Assembly (NCBI RefSeq): GCF_023337795.1
Contig: NZ_JALIRS010000001.1
Coordinates: forward strand, 434,001 to 498,000
Direction: 5' to 3'
DNA from: Lysinibacillus sp. BPa_S21
Lineage (GTDB): Bacteria; Bacillota; Bacilli; Bacillales_A; Planococcaceae
DNA length: 64,000 nt
How positions within the stretch are numbered: position 1 is the first letter of the stretch; each line of letters opens with the position of its first letter. The notes under the pieces are model-generated. The model was not told the DNA's origin and did no database searches. It saw nothing but the letters and a program-made list of their open reading frames with translations. Shown here one piece after another: positions 33,712 to 42,495 of the stretch. Both the position numbers and the translations under genes were made by a program.

Positions 33712-33717
33712 ATATTC

Positions 33718-33756
33718 AAGCGTCAAATACAACCTTTGTATTTGGCGCTTATTTTA
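33718..33756 (+). terminator. Intrinsic terminator of sigma module 2
   Basis: AAGCGTCAAATACAA (33718-33732) pairs with TTGTATTTGGCGCTT (33736-33750) with one wobble and a 3-nt loop, followed by ATTTTAT. Confidence 0.8.
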
Positions 33757-33796
33757 TGTTAGTTTATAGGAAGGATTGAATGAAGGAGCGAACGGA

Positions 33797-34321
33797 TTGA
33801 AGATTTATACATACAAACAACCAGCGGCCATTGAGTCAACAGAGTCAGTCGCCATTTTAAATGAAGCAGGGGAAGTATCATCTACTGTTCAGCGTGTTTA
33901 TTCGAATGGATTGAAAAAGGCGTTTGACCGCACGATGGACTATCGCTATTTTGTACGTTTTGATGTCAGTGATGGCGTTGGTCAGCCGCTTTTCACATGT
34001 AAGAAGATGTCGCGTCGTGGGCGAGTGCATTTTAAAGGGAAGGATTTCGTCACAGGAAAAGACTATATGATTGCCTATGATGGCTGGCAAATTATGATCC
34101 CTGACTTAATCATCACGGATGGCGTCCAACAAATAAAACTAAATAAAGAAATGGAAGACTGGTCTGTATTTACGCTAGATGATCAACCGATTGCACGCTG
34201 GCAGGCTATTTTTCGAGAGACACATTTTGAGATTACGCTACAAATTGAGGAAAACAGCCCGATACAGCATGAAGCTTTTTTTATTGCGATCGGACAAGCG
34301 GTTTTGTTTGTAGGAGCATAG
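33797..34321 (+). CDS. Tubby-C/LURP-one-like domain protein
   Basis: 174 residues, mostly beta strands with no signal or membrane helix. Segments such as GQPLFTCKKMS, GKDYMIAYDGW and PIARWQAIFRETHFEI fit the 12-strand barrel of the tubby C-terminal/LURP-one-related group seen in Bacillus small proteins. The match is by pattern only. TTG start behind AAGGAGCG; a longer start at 33776 is less well placed. It is followed directly by repeat array D. Function unknown. Confidence 0.55.
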   Translation: MKIYTYKQPAAIESTESVAILNEAGEVSSTVQRVYSNGLKKAFDRTMDYRYFVRFDVSDGVGQPLFTCKKMSRRGRVHFKGKDFVTGKDYMIAYDGWQIMIPDLIITDGVQQIKLNKEMEDWSVFTLDDQPIARWQAIFRETHFEITLQIEENSPIQHEAFFIAIGQAVLFVGA

Positions 34322-34439
34322 ATGTCGATAAATCTGAAAAAGTGTTCGATAAAATGGAGAAAGTTGGGCGATAAATCCAAAAAGTTAGGCGATAAACTGA
34401 AAAAGTTGAGCGATAAAATGGAAAAATAGCTCGATAAAT
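34322..34439. repeat. Intergenic 21-nt-period repeat array D (6 units)
   Basis: GATAAA occurs at 34327, 34348, 34370, 34391, 34412 and 34433 (spacings 21, 22, 21, 21, 21). The unit, GTTGGGCGATAAATCCAAAAA, is almost the same as array B 8 kb away, so B and D belong to one sequence subfamily. The array fills the space between the stop codon of the tubby-like gene and a terminator. Confidence 0.85.
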
Positions 34440-34477
34440 AAAAGCAGACCCTCTGCGCCTAAAGAGGTTCTGCTTTT
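34440..34477. terminator. Bidirectional terminator between convergent genes
   Basis: AAAAGCAGACCCTCT (34440-34454) pairs with AGAGGTTCTGCTTTT (34463-34477) with one C-A mismatch. It carries T on both flanks and serves the plus-strand tubby-like gene and the minus-strand ABC permease. Confidence 0.8.
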
Positions 34478-34481
34478 ATGT

Positions 34482-36983
34482 TTAAATATCAATCATTTCA
34501 TTCGCCAATTTTTTACGACTAATCCAGAAACCTTGTAGCGTAAAGACAATGAGAGTGACGCCTAAAAATACGATACTCGTAACTCCTAATGTTACGAAGT
34601 CATAAGATCCTTCGTCAATCGTGAACAGTAATCTTGTTACTAGAAGGCCAAGAAATGTCCCAACAGCCAGTCCATAAAGTACAAAGGATAACACTTGCGT
34701 CAAAATCAGCTTGATTAATCCTCGTGGTGAAAGACCGATAAGCCGCTGAATCGCATAATCAGCACGTTTTGAGTAAATGGAGTGAAGCAGTGTTTGTAAT
34801 ACGCCGAGACAAGTCGCAGAAATTAAAATAACAAAGACGCCAACAAATAGGCTCCAGCGCTGGAAGATCATTTCATCGTTTTGCTTGATAAATGTCTCTT
34901 TATCAGTAATTTTTAGAGCTGGCCACCGCTCTTGTAAGAATGTGAGATCATTCAATGCCTGCTCTGTATCATCTGCTTCCACCATAATGTCTGTAATGAT
35001 AGTTGAATCAGAAGATACTATAAAAGAGGACCAATCCACAAATAAATCTATATATTTATTAAAAGAATCAAGAGCTACATCAATTACTAGCAATTCACCA
35101 ATCGGCACATTTTGTTGTAGTCTTTCATTAAATATCCCTGCCTTGATGTGATCACCAACTGCCAATTGATGTTTTCTAGCAAATCTTTCTGTAATGATCA
35201 CGCCATTTTTTAAATCTCCTTTAACAGCATCAAGCTTTTTTAATTGGACGTATTTTTCAACATCAATGGCATTGTAATTACCACCTTCCCAGCCATTTTC
35301 GCCTGCAAGTTCTATCCTAGATACATTGCTCCGGGCATAGGCATAGGACACGCTCGGCAATGCCTCAATTTCTTTCATCAGAGCAGGTGTAATAGTAGGA
35401 TCATTTAATTCATTTTCAATTTTCATCGATGTTTCATATTGAAAGTTAATATAATCATTTGTGCCTTGTTGAACTGATTTAAATAAAGAGCTACCGAATA
35501 TTAAAATGACCATTAACCCGATAATGCTAAGTATAATTGGCATATTTCTACGTACCTGTGGCATAAGCTGCTGACAGGCTAAATATGCTTCTTTGCCGAA
35601 CATAGTACGAATAGGCTTTAATGAAAATTTGAATAATGCTGTGAAGAGGTATGGCATTATATAAAGTAAAATACCACTGACAAGTAAAGTGCCAATTAAA
35701 ATCATGGGTGCACCCCGTTCACTACTCACTCCGACTTTATAAGCATTCAAAAACAACAATAGGGTTATAATTGCAACGCCGCTTACAACAATCGTTTTCC
35801 ATTTTGCCCATCGTAAACTTAAATTTTCATTCTCAGTTGCGATTTGTAAAGGTAATAGACTAGAGCTTTTATGGACTTGCCACTTTGTGATTAGCTGGAG
35901 CAATAAAAAGCTTCCAATAGCAATCACCAACACAAAGATCATCGGTAAATCCGTTTTTGCATCTGGCATTTTCATCAGGCTAATGAGTTGAGGTAGCCAA
36001 CTTTTTATCATCAATAAACTGACCACTGTCCCTAGCACTACGCCAAAACCAATAATTGTAGATAATTGCAATTGTACAATCCGTCCTACTTGCTTGGTAG
36101 AGGCGCCAAGTGCACGAAATACCATAAGCTGTTCTTTAATTTTGTAAAATAAGAGCTGGAACGTTGAAAGAAGTAAGACACTTGAAATAAGTAAGATAAA
36201 GAATGACAACACAATCATAAAAATCATTAATGCTTGTAAATTTTTCTTAAATTCATCATAGTCACTCATGACATCGACACGTAATGTTTCATCGAGCTGT
36301 TTCAAATCTGAACCAACCGCGGTAGCCACATTATCTTCTGTTTTAATGAGTGCAAACATACCGGCTGTTTGTGCATCACTATTATCCATCCAAGTTTTCA
36401 ACACATCATTTTGCATAAGGATAAAATTCGGACTATCTGTACCTTTAAGGGGTGGAAGGATTTCTTGTATCGTAAAGCTACCTGTATTTGCTTCAACAGA
36501 GTCTCCAACCGTTTTATTGAAAGTAACGTTTAGCGTATCGCCGACCTCTTTGTGGAAAAGACGTGCCACATTTTCAGCAATCACAACTTCGTTCGGGCCT
36601 AAATCGACATTAAAATGATAGCGGCTTTTCACTAAGTCGTCGTTTTCCACACCAACTGTATAAAATGATGTATTTTTCTCATTTTCAACAGTTGTTTGAG
36701 CTAGTGACACACTCGAAACGTTTGTAACACCAGGCATTTCCTCGAAATTTTCAATTTGCTCCGTAGTTAGTAGCCTATGTTGCTCGGGATTATAGCCGAC
36801 CATTAAATCCATATCGCCATATAATGCTTGTATTTCTTCTTTCATTTGACTATTGGCATTCCATATGTAAACACTCATTGTCATGACAAGACAAATGGAA
36901 ATGGTGATAATACTAATACTCATTAATACATTGGCCCAAGCTGCACGAAATAGCTTCAGCGCAATGGTACGCATCGTAAACAT
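34482..36983 (-). CDS. FtsX-family ABC transporter permease (MacB/LolE type)
   Basis: 833 residues: helix 1 (about 14-38), a large extracytoplasmic domain (40-255), three helices (about 262-350), two to four more around 365-470, a second outer domain (515-680) and three C-terminal helices. This is a double FtsX permease, with MacB-like periplasmic-type domains. Such exporters act on peptides or lipoproteins by mechanotransmission rather than by a classical pore. The ATG at 36981-36983 overlaps the ATPase stop (TAATG) with AGAGGTGAT as ribosome site. It is third in an operon with an ECF sigma factor and an ATPase. Confidence 0.85.
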   Translation of the reverse strand: MFTMRTIALKLFRAAWANVLMSISIITISICLVMTMSVYIWNANSQMKEEIQALYGDMDLMVGYNPEQHRLLTTEQIENFEEMPGVTNVSSVSLAQTTVENEKNTSFYTVGVENDDLVKSRYHFNVDLGPNEVVIAENVARLFHKEVGDTLNVTFNKTVGDSVEANTGSFTIQEILPPLKGTDSPNFILMQNDVLKTWMDNSDAQTAGMFALIKTEDNVATAVGSDLKQLDETLRVDVMSDYDEFKKNLQALMIFMIVLSFFILLISSVLLLSTFQLLFYKIKEQLMVFRALGASTKQVGRIVQLQLSTIIGFGVVLGTVVSLLMIKSWLPQLISLMKMPDAKTDLPMIFVLVIAIGSFLLLQLITKWQVHKSSSLLPLQIATENENLSLRWAKWKTIVVSGVAIITLLLFLNAYKVGVSSERGAPMILIGTLLVSGILLYIMPYLFTALFKFSLKPIRTMFGKEAYLACQQLMPQVRRNMPIILSIIGLMVILIFGSSLFKSVQQGTNDYINFQYETSMKIENELNDPTITPALMKEIEALPSVSYAYARSNVSRIELAGENGWEGGNYNAIDVEKYVQLKKLDAVKGDLKNGVIITERFARKHQLAVGDHIKAGIFNERLQQNVPIGELLVIDVALDSFNKYIDLFVDWSSFIVSSDSTIITDIMVEADDTEQALNDLTFLQERWPALKITDKETFIKQNDEMIFQRWSLFVGVFVILISATCLGVLQTLLHSIYSKRADYAIQRLIGLSPRGLIKLILTQVLSFVLYGLAVGTFLGLLVTRLLFTIDEGSYDFVTLGVTSIVFLGVTLIVFTLQGFWISRKKLANEMIDI

Positions 36984-37798
36984 TACATATCACCTCTAGT
37001 AATCAGCTTGAACTTTGCTAAAATACAATCTAAATCCTCGGCTGTTTGCGTATTTTGATAGGAATCCACAATGGCGCCATCATGGAAGAATAATACGCGA
37101 TTTGCATAAGTTGCCACATAAGGGTCGTGTGTCACGAGTAACATGGTTTGATTCATATTTTTTTGCAAGTCTACTAACAGCTCTAAAATTTCATCTGTTG
37201 TATTCACATCCAATGCACCAGTAGGCTCATCTGCCAGCAATATTGGTGGATTTGCAATGATGGCGCGAGCTATAGCCACTCGTTGCTTTTGACCACCAGA
37301 AAGTTCATTGGGTCGATGTTTTGCCCAGGCGGCAATATTTAGCTTTTCCATCATTTGCTGCACACGCTCTTTGATCTCTTTACTTGGCACATCATTAAGG
37401 ATAAGGGGGAGCGCAATATTATCTTCAACTGATAAATCCTTTAATAAATGGAAGGATTGAAAGATAAAGCCGATATTCTCTTTACGGAATTTCGATGCTT
37501 TTGGCTCTTGATAAATATCATGTGCTTCCTTTCCAAATAAGAATAACGCCCCTTCAGTCGGTTCATCGATAGCGCTAATCATATTGAGCAGTGTGCTTTT
37601 ACCAGAACCGCTTGTCCCCATAATAGCCACCATTTCACCTTGATAAATCGTACAATGGATATTTTTCAATGCATTGACTGTATGCTGCTTTTGTTGAAAG
37701 ATTTTTGACATCCCTTCGATGCGTAACACTTCTGTTAAACGTCCTTCGGGGATAGGAATCGCATTAATAACTCCTTTCAACGGATTGAACCCATTCAT
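36983..37798 (-). CDS. ABC transporter ATPase (LolD/MacB type)
   Basis: 271 residues: Walker A GTSGSGKST (about 62-70), Q loop FIFQSFHLL, signature LSGGQKQR, Walker B ILLADEPTGALD, switch VTHDP. It energises the FtsX-type permease encoded next. The ATG at 37796-37798 gives a 35-nt overlap with the sigma gene and has AAAGGGGGC 9 nt upstream. The N-terminal 25 residues are unlike the family, and no better-placed canonical start is visible inside. Confidence 0.85.
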   Translation of the reverse strand: MNGFNPLKGVINAIPIPEGRLTEVLRIEGMSKIFQQKQHTVNALKNIHCTIYQGEMVAIMGTSGSGKSTLLNMISAIDEPTEGALFLFGKEAHDIYQEPKASKFRKENIGFIFQSFHLLKDLSVEDNIALPLILNDVPSKEIKERVQQMMEKLNIAAWAKHRPNELSGGQKQRVAIARAIIANPPILLADEPTGALDVNTTDEILELLVDLQKNMNQTMLLVTHDPYVATYANRVLFFHDGAIVDSYQNTQTAEDLDCILAKFKLITRGDM

Positions 37799-38324
37799 CT
37801 ATATATGCCCCCTTTAATTGTTGTCGTAAAGCTTGTAAGCCCCGGCGAATATGCGTTTTCACAGTACCCTCAGGACATTGTAAAATCACGGCAATATCTT
37901 TTACCGAGTAGTCTTGATAAAAACGTAATAGTAAAACCGTTTTGTATTTTTCCTCTAACTTGCAGAGGGCTTGCCATAAATCAAGTTCTTCTTCGATATA
38001 TGTAGGTGCTGTACTATTGAGATCCTCTAAGGTATGTGGCTCTACAAGCTGTACCGCGTTTTTCTTGGCAAGATAGGTTTTACAGCAATTAATCATAATG
38101 CGTGTTAACCAAGTAGAAAAATATTGAGGCTCGTTTAATTTAGGTAAGCCCTCATAGGCACGGATAATGGTTTGTTGAAAAACTTCTACGGCGTCATTTT
38201 CATTTTGGACATAAACATAAGCCATTCGATATAACTTATCTTGCTCCTGCTCTATAAGCTGGTAAAAGGCTTGCTCATCTCCGTTTTGTGCTAACTGTAT
38301 GAATGATTCTTGCTTTGTTGTAAT
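37764..38324 (-). CDS. ECF-type RNA polymerase sigma factor (module 3), apparent ATT start
   Basis: Region 2 (AYVYVQNENDAVEVFQQTIIRAYE) and region 4 (YKTVLLLRFYQDYSVKDIAVIL, GTVKTHIRRGLQAL) are clear. The first canonical start, ATG at 38223-38225, would begin inside region 2 and has no ribosome site. In-frame sequence upstream is typical of the family N-terminus (FIQLAQNGDEQAFYQLIEQE) and reaches an ATT at 38322-38324, 8 nt after a strong GGAGG (38333-38337). This gives 186 residues. An AUU start is therefore proposed. No anti-sigma gene is linked; the operon continues with an ABC exporter. Confidence 0.75.
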   Translation of the reverse strand: MTTKQESFIQLAQNGDEQAFYQLIEQEQDKLYRMAYVYVQNENDAVEVFQQTIIRAYEGLPKLNEPQYFSTWLTRIMINCCKTYLAKKNAVQLVEPHTLEDLNSTAPTYIEEELDLWQALCKLEEKYKTVLLLRFYQDYSVKDIAVILQCPEGTVKTHIRRGLQALRQQLKGAYIDEWVQSVERSY

Positions 38325-38682
38325 GAAAATCGCCTCCTTCCGACTATTAGACTTGGCAAACTATCATTTCGATTCAACTTTTTTTATTTTATGGAAAATT
38401 AGTGGGGCATCATCAAAAACAGGAGATTACATTTGCTAAAGTTAAACATTGAAAGTTGATCTTCATTCCAATTGAGCGACTCATCAGACGCCTACAGGAA
38501 GCGCTCTGTCGGGAGGGAAATCAACCCTATGTTATAGTATTGTTCCAATTTAATAGATAAAGTCCAATTTATGGTGAAAAATTAATTTATTGCTATAATA
38601 CCATTAATAGAGTGGTTATTATGGAAGTTTAAAGTAAGTAAACTAAAATAACCAATAAGCTTGTTTTAAGGAGGAAATAAGG
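38325..38682. repeat. Intergenic region with a short copy of the dispersed repeat (38474-38540)
   Basis: GAGCGACTCATCAGACGCCTACAGGAAGC, then GAAATCAACCCTATGTTATA, repeats the flanks of the mosaic element at 13656-13863 but without the 37-nt tandem insert (motif given in parts: 38474-38502 and 38517-38536). The rest is AT-rich. TATAATACCATTAATAG near 38594 may be part of the promoter of the ynd-like operon. Confidence 0.6.
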
Positions 38683-39603
38683 ATGAAGAAAAAGCCTATT
38701 TATGTGGAGGTGGATATACGAGTACCCATCGACGAGGCTTGGAGTTATACCCAAAACCCTAAGTTGCATGAGCAATGGGATTTACGTTTTACTTCTATTA
38801 CATATATCGATAAAGAATCTCCTGAAGAACCTCAGCGCTTTACCTATGAAACGAAGGTGATGCCGGGCTTATCGGTTAGTGGCTGGGGAGAGAGTAAAGG
38901 AGAGCATCATAAAAAAGGTGGCACGAAAACATCCTCGTTACATTTTGGTACACCCCAAAAAATATCCCCAATTGCAGAGGGGAAAGGATACTGGCAATAT
39001 ATTCCTACTAACAAGGGGCTTACATTTTTAACGCAGTATGACTATGATGTTCGTTACGGGAAACTAGGGAAATTATTTGATGGCGTGTTTCGTCCCGTAA
39101 TGGGCTGGGCAACTGCTCTTAGTTTCGATGTTTTAAAAAGATGGCTTGAAAAAGGAGAAAATCCTTTTTCTCAGTATCGTCGCTTCTTTTTAACAATGCT
39201 CATCAGTGTGCTTTTTTGTTTTGTGTGGTTGTACCACGGTCTTGTACCGAAAATCATCGTACAACATCCTACTGAGGTGATGATGATTAAGGAATTACTA
39301 GGTCAGTTGAATGGATCGGGTAACACTAGAGAAATAGTAAACTTTATTGGACTTGCAGAGATAATCTTTGCACTTTGTTGGTTATTGCCTCTAAGAAAGC
39401 GTTTATTGTTTGGGGTGCAAATATTGCTATTTCCATGTTTAACATTGGGTGCCGTGTTAGCAGATAAAACGATTGCTACTGCTCCATTTAATCCAATAAC
39501 ACTTAATCTAGCATTGTGGGTATTGTCCATTATCGGGTTGATTCTAAGTAAAGATATGCCTAGTGCCAAAAGCTGTAAACGAAAGCGAGGAGGAACAATA
39601 TGA
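38683..39603 (+). CDS. SRPBCC plus DoxX-like membrane protein (YndG-like)
   Basis: 306 residues. The N-terminal 150 residues form a polyketide-cyclase/START-like (SRPBCC) domain (DIRVPIDEAWSYTQNPKLHEQW). The C-terminal part carries four hydrophobic helices (about 166-185, 220-240, 245-262 and 270-288) of the DoxX-like type. ATG behind AAGGAGGAAATAAGG. It overlaps the DUF4166 gene by 4 nt. The arrangement matches the yndG-yndH-yndJ cluster of Bacillus; function unknown. Confidence 0.7.
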   Translation: MKKKPIYVEVDIRVPIDEAWSYTQNPKLHEQWDLRFTSITYIDKESPEEPQRFTYETKVMPGLSVSGWGESKGEHHKKGGTKTSSLHFGTPQKISPIAEGKGYWQYIPTNKGLTFLTQYDYDVRYGKLGKLFDGVFRPVMGWATALSFDVLKRWLEKGENPFSQYRRFFLTMLISVLFCFVWLYHGLVPKIIVQHPTEVMMIKELLGQLNGSGNTREIVNFIGLAEIIFALCWLLPLRKRLLFGVQILLFPCLTLGAVLADKTIATAPFNPITLNLALWVLSIIGLILSKDMPSAKSCKRKRGGTI

Positions 39604-40211
39604 CGATTTATAAAACTTTACTAGGCGAAGACTTTACTCGACTCCATCCAATGCTGCAAAAGCGCTATATGTTACCTGTGGATCGGCCTTTTTATGCCAC
39701 TGGCGTGATGCATAAAATTGAGTCTGGTGCAAAGTGGCTGCGTCCCTTTTATGCGTTAGCTTCCAAAACTAAATTCTTGTTTCCTGAATCAGGCGACGAT
39801 GTTCCATTCTCCATTTGTAATACTTGTCGAGTATTACCAAGTGGAGAACTTGAAGTGTTATGGGAGCGTACGTTCATTTTTTCAAACAGAACTAGACATT
39901 TTGATGCGAAAATGACAATTGATCCAGTCCGAAATATAGTCAAGGATTACTTAGGATCACCAGCTCTTTTCTATTCAGATTTGCATTTTACGGTGACACG
40001 TGAGGGGACATTGGTTATTCGGTCCGGGGTTCAACGATTTGTAGTTTCAAAAATAGAGTGTCCATTACCCAAAATATTAGAGGGGCGTGTTATCGTCGAG
40101 GAAGGATTTGACGACAAAAAGAATGTGTTTACGATTCATGTGTCCATCCATAATCCACTGATAGGGAGGCTAATGATGTATGCTGGTGAATTTACGCAAC
40201 AATCTAAGTAG
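39600..40211 (+). CDS. DUF4166-domain protein (YndH-like)
   Basis: 203 residues with no signal or membrane segment. An N-terminal LLGEDFTRLHPMLQKRY, a central SICNTCRVLPSGELEVLWER and a GVQRF segment are typical of DUF4166. It is the middle gene of a three-gene overlap: 4 nt with the gene before and 32 nt with the one after. The function is not known; repeated pairing with SRPBCC/DoxX and YndJ proteins suggests one membrane-linked process. Confidence 0.75.
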   Translation: MTIYKTLLGEDFTRLHPMLQKRYMLPVDRPFYATGVMHKIESGAKWLRPFYALASKTKFLFPESGDDVPFSICNTCRVLPSGELEVLWERTFIFSNRTRHFDAKMTIDPVRNIVKDYLGSPALFYSDLHFTVTREGTLVIRSGVQRFVVSKIECPLPKILEGRVIVEEGFDDKKNVFTIHVSIHNPLIGRLMMYAGEFTQQSK

Positions 40212-41715
40212 TCCTGTCCTAATATTAGGGCTTATGCTGACGGTCGTTTGTTATTTGTTTAGCCCGCAACCTGAATATATGTTGCTACTCACAGTTGCCC
40301 AGCTGATCTTTGTTCCAGCGATGGTGAAAATGGTCATTTCCTTTAACAAAGCCGGCGATGCTATTATTGTCGCGATGATGCTTGCTATTACGTTGCTACA
40401 TTGGCGGTCTGAAGGTTGGATAGCAATCGTTTTCGTACTTATTTATGTTCTTTATACATCGTTTATAGCTATACAAGGTGTGAAGCGATTTTTACAGCGA
40501 GGCTTTACAAATATAGCGGAGATATCAATTGACGTGGGGCTTATTTATTTATTGATCGGTGGACTATGGTTTTTTGCTTTTATCGCAAACATCGATACAG
40601 GTTTTTCATCGTTAATAACGTGGTTAACAGCCATCCATTTTCATTACTCAGCTTGTTTATTAGCAATTTCTATAGGTCTTTTTGGGCGAATACATAAAAG
40701 TAGATGGTACAATGCAGTCGTTGTTATTTTATTGACAGGCCCACTTCTTGTTGCAATAGGTATAACGTTTTCTACAATAATTGAAATTATTTCAGTGACA
40801 CTTTATATCGCTGCGATTTACAGTTTATTTTTCCTTGCTCTAAAAAAGAAACTTCCTCGTGGACAAGGTTTACTGTTACGCATTTCCTATGGGTCTCTAT
40901 GTATCACAATAATATGGTCATTTATGTATGCATTTGGATATGTAGGGATACCAGAAATGTTAAAATTTCATGGATTTATGAATGGTATTTTCTTCGGTGG
41001 AGTAGGGGTGCTAGCTTGGGCTATAGCTATTCCCGAAACTAATTTTCAACCATTTCATTTTCCAGTTAGCCAAATTAGGGGAAAATTGCGGGAACGAAAA
41101 GACTCGCATCCAGGTTTAGTCGATGCGCTTAGTGACTTTGTGGATACGACGAAGCTACCACACATCATTCCACATTTTTATGAAGAAACCTATCAGTATC
41201 GTTTAATGGCATCTGTAAAATGGAAAACCTGGTTTAAACCGTTTGCTTTTATTTATCAATTTTTAAGTCGCTTCATGCAACAGCTGAATTTACCCTTCTC
41301 TAGTAAGCAAATTGAGATGACAGGAAAGGTTGTTAAGGTAGATGCGTTACACGATGGGCGTCTGGCTCCACGTGCATGGATTCGTAAAATAGATGAACAA
41401 ACAACCTTTGTCGCAATCTATTCAAAGCATAAAACAGCACAAACAACATATATGAACATTGCACTTCCACTGCCTTTTTCAACAATGATGGGTGTGTTAT
41501 ATTTATATGAAGATAAAGGTGATTTACATTTAACAAGCAATCACGATGGTGATGCGGGGATTTATTTAGCCATCAACCGTTTTTTATTTCAACTACCTTT
41601 ACAAGAGCATTTTAAGATAAAGGCAGAAGATGAAACAACATTAACGGCTGAACACAAGATGCGTATTTTCGGTCTGCCTTTTTTAGAAATTGACTATCAC
41701 ATAACAAAAAAATAG
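40180..41715 (+). CDS. yndJ: YndJ-like multi-pass membrane protein
   Basis: 511 residues: about nine hydrophobic helices in the first 310 residues, then a soluble C-terminal half (320-511). The tail resembles the DUF4166-type fold of the preceding gene (compare PHIIPHFYEETYQYRLMASV and MRIFGLPFLEIDYHI). ATG at 40180 with GGGAGG 11 nt upstream. It overlaps the preceding gene by 32 nt. Assigned from length, topology and operon order; biochemical role unknown. Confidence 0.7.
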   Translation: MLVNLRNNLSSPVLILGLMLTVVCYLFSPQPEYMLLLTVAQLIFVPAMVKMVISFNKAGDAIIVAMMLAITLLHWRSEGWIAIVFVLIYVLYTSFIAIQGVKRFLQRGFTNIAEISIDVGLIYLLIGGLWFFAFIANIDTGFSSLITWLTAIHFHYSACLLAISIGLFGRIHKSRWYNAVVVILLTGPLLVAIGITFSTIIEIISVTLYIAAIYSLFFLALKKKLPRGQGLLLRISYGSLCITIIWSFMYAFGYVGIPEMLKFHGFMNGIFFGGVGVLAWAIAIPETNFQPFHFPVSQIRGKLRERKDSHPGLVDALSDFVDTTKLPHIIPHFYEETYQYRLMASVKWKTWFKPFAFIYQFLSRFMQQLNLPFSSKQIEMTGKVVKVDALHDGRLAPRAWIRKIDEQTTFVAIYSKHKTAQTTYMNIALPLPFSTMMGVLYLYEDKGDLHLTSNHDGDAGIYLAINRFLFQLPLQEHFKIKAEDETTLTAEHKMRIFGLPFLEIDYHITKK

Positions 41716-41785
41716 ATCAGTATTGAAGGAATCTGTCTTTATTAACTAGAAGGTCATATAGACACAAAAATAAAGGGGTGATTCG

Positions 41786-42223
41786 TTGCGATTAACGAAA
41801 GGGATTTCAGGTTTTGATGCAGACCATCTCATTGAACAGGATATGCAGTCTTTCCAGTCGATGGTTTATCATTTAGTGACAAGTGAACAACGAGCAAAAG
41901 CTATACAATTTATTGATCAGCCTCGTGTTGTTTATATGCAAGCGGTGATTCAACTGGGGGATGAACGTTTGACGATAATTCATCATAGGCTAATGCCGTA
42001 TATTGCGTTTGCTAAGTTTGATGAAGAGCAAAGCTTTCAATTTATTACGAAAGCTCACTTACACAAATATTTTCCGATGCGTAAATGCCTTACTGCCGAT
42101 ACACTAAACACATTGTTGACGCAGGATAAGGAGCTGCACAGCTTAACTGATTTGGAATGGAAATACATTTCACACTTTGACAGTAAAACAATCGGAGAGG
42201 TTATGTTTAATGATTGGGATTAA
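41786..42223 (+). CDS. Conserved-looking cytoplasmic protein, unknown function
   Basis: 145 residues, not recognised. No signal, membrane helix or known motif. Mixed alpha/beta composition with several His and Phe residues and an acidic end (MFNDWD). TTG start with AAAGGGGTG 5 nt upstream, terminator 12 nt after the stop, so it is a single-gene transcript. Confidence 0.6.
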   Translation: MRLTKGISGFDADHLIEQDMQSFQSMVYHLVTSEQRAKAIQFIDQPRVVYMQAVIQLGDERLTIIHHRLMPYIAFAKFDEEQSFQFITKAHLHKYFPMRKCLTADTLNTLLTQDKELHSLTDLEWKYISHFDSKTIGEVMFNDWD

Positions 42224-42234
42224 TATTTTAATAG

Positions 42235-42269
42235 AAGGAACAGCATATTTTTTATGACTGTTCCTTTTT
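42235..42269 (+). terminator. Intrinsic terminator after the 145-residue gene
   Basis: AAGGAACAG (42235-42243) pairs perfectly with CTGTTCCTT (42258-42266), followed by T. Confidence 0.75.
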
Positions 42270-42495
42270 GTGTGTGATAAAAGTACTATTTTGAGTTTTT
42301 GGATAGTTCATCTGTTTTATTTTTCGTAGTGTATAATCTGCTATAAATTACATAAAAATTAGCTAGTTATTTCATTTAATGTAGAAAAAATTCCTGATAC
42401 ATCCAAGTTCTTCATCAAAATGGTAGATTACTAATGGTATTCAAATTATGACAAAGCAAATTTAGGTTTGTATTGGAAAATAAGGAGAATTTGAA

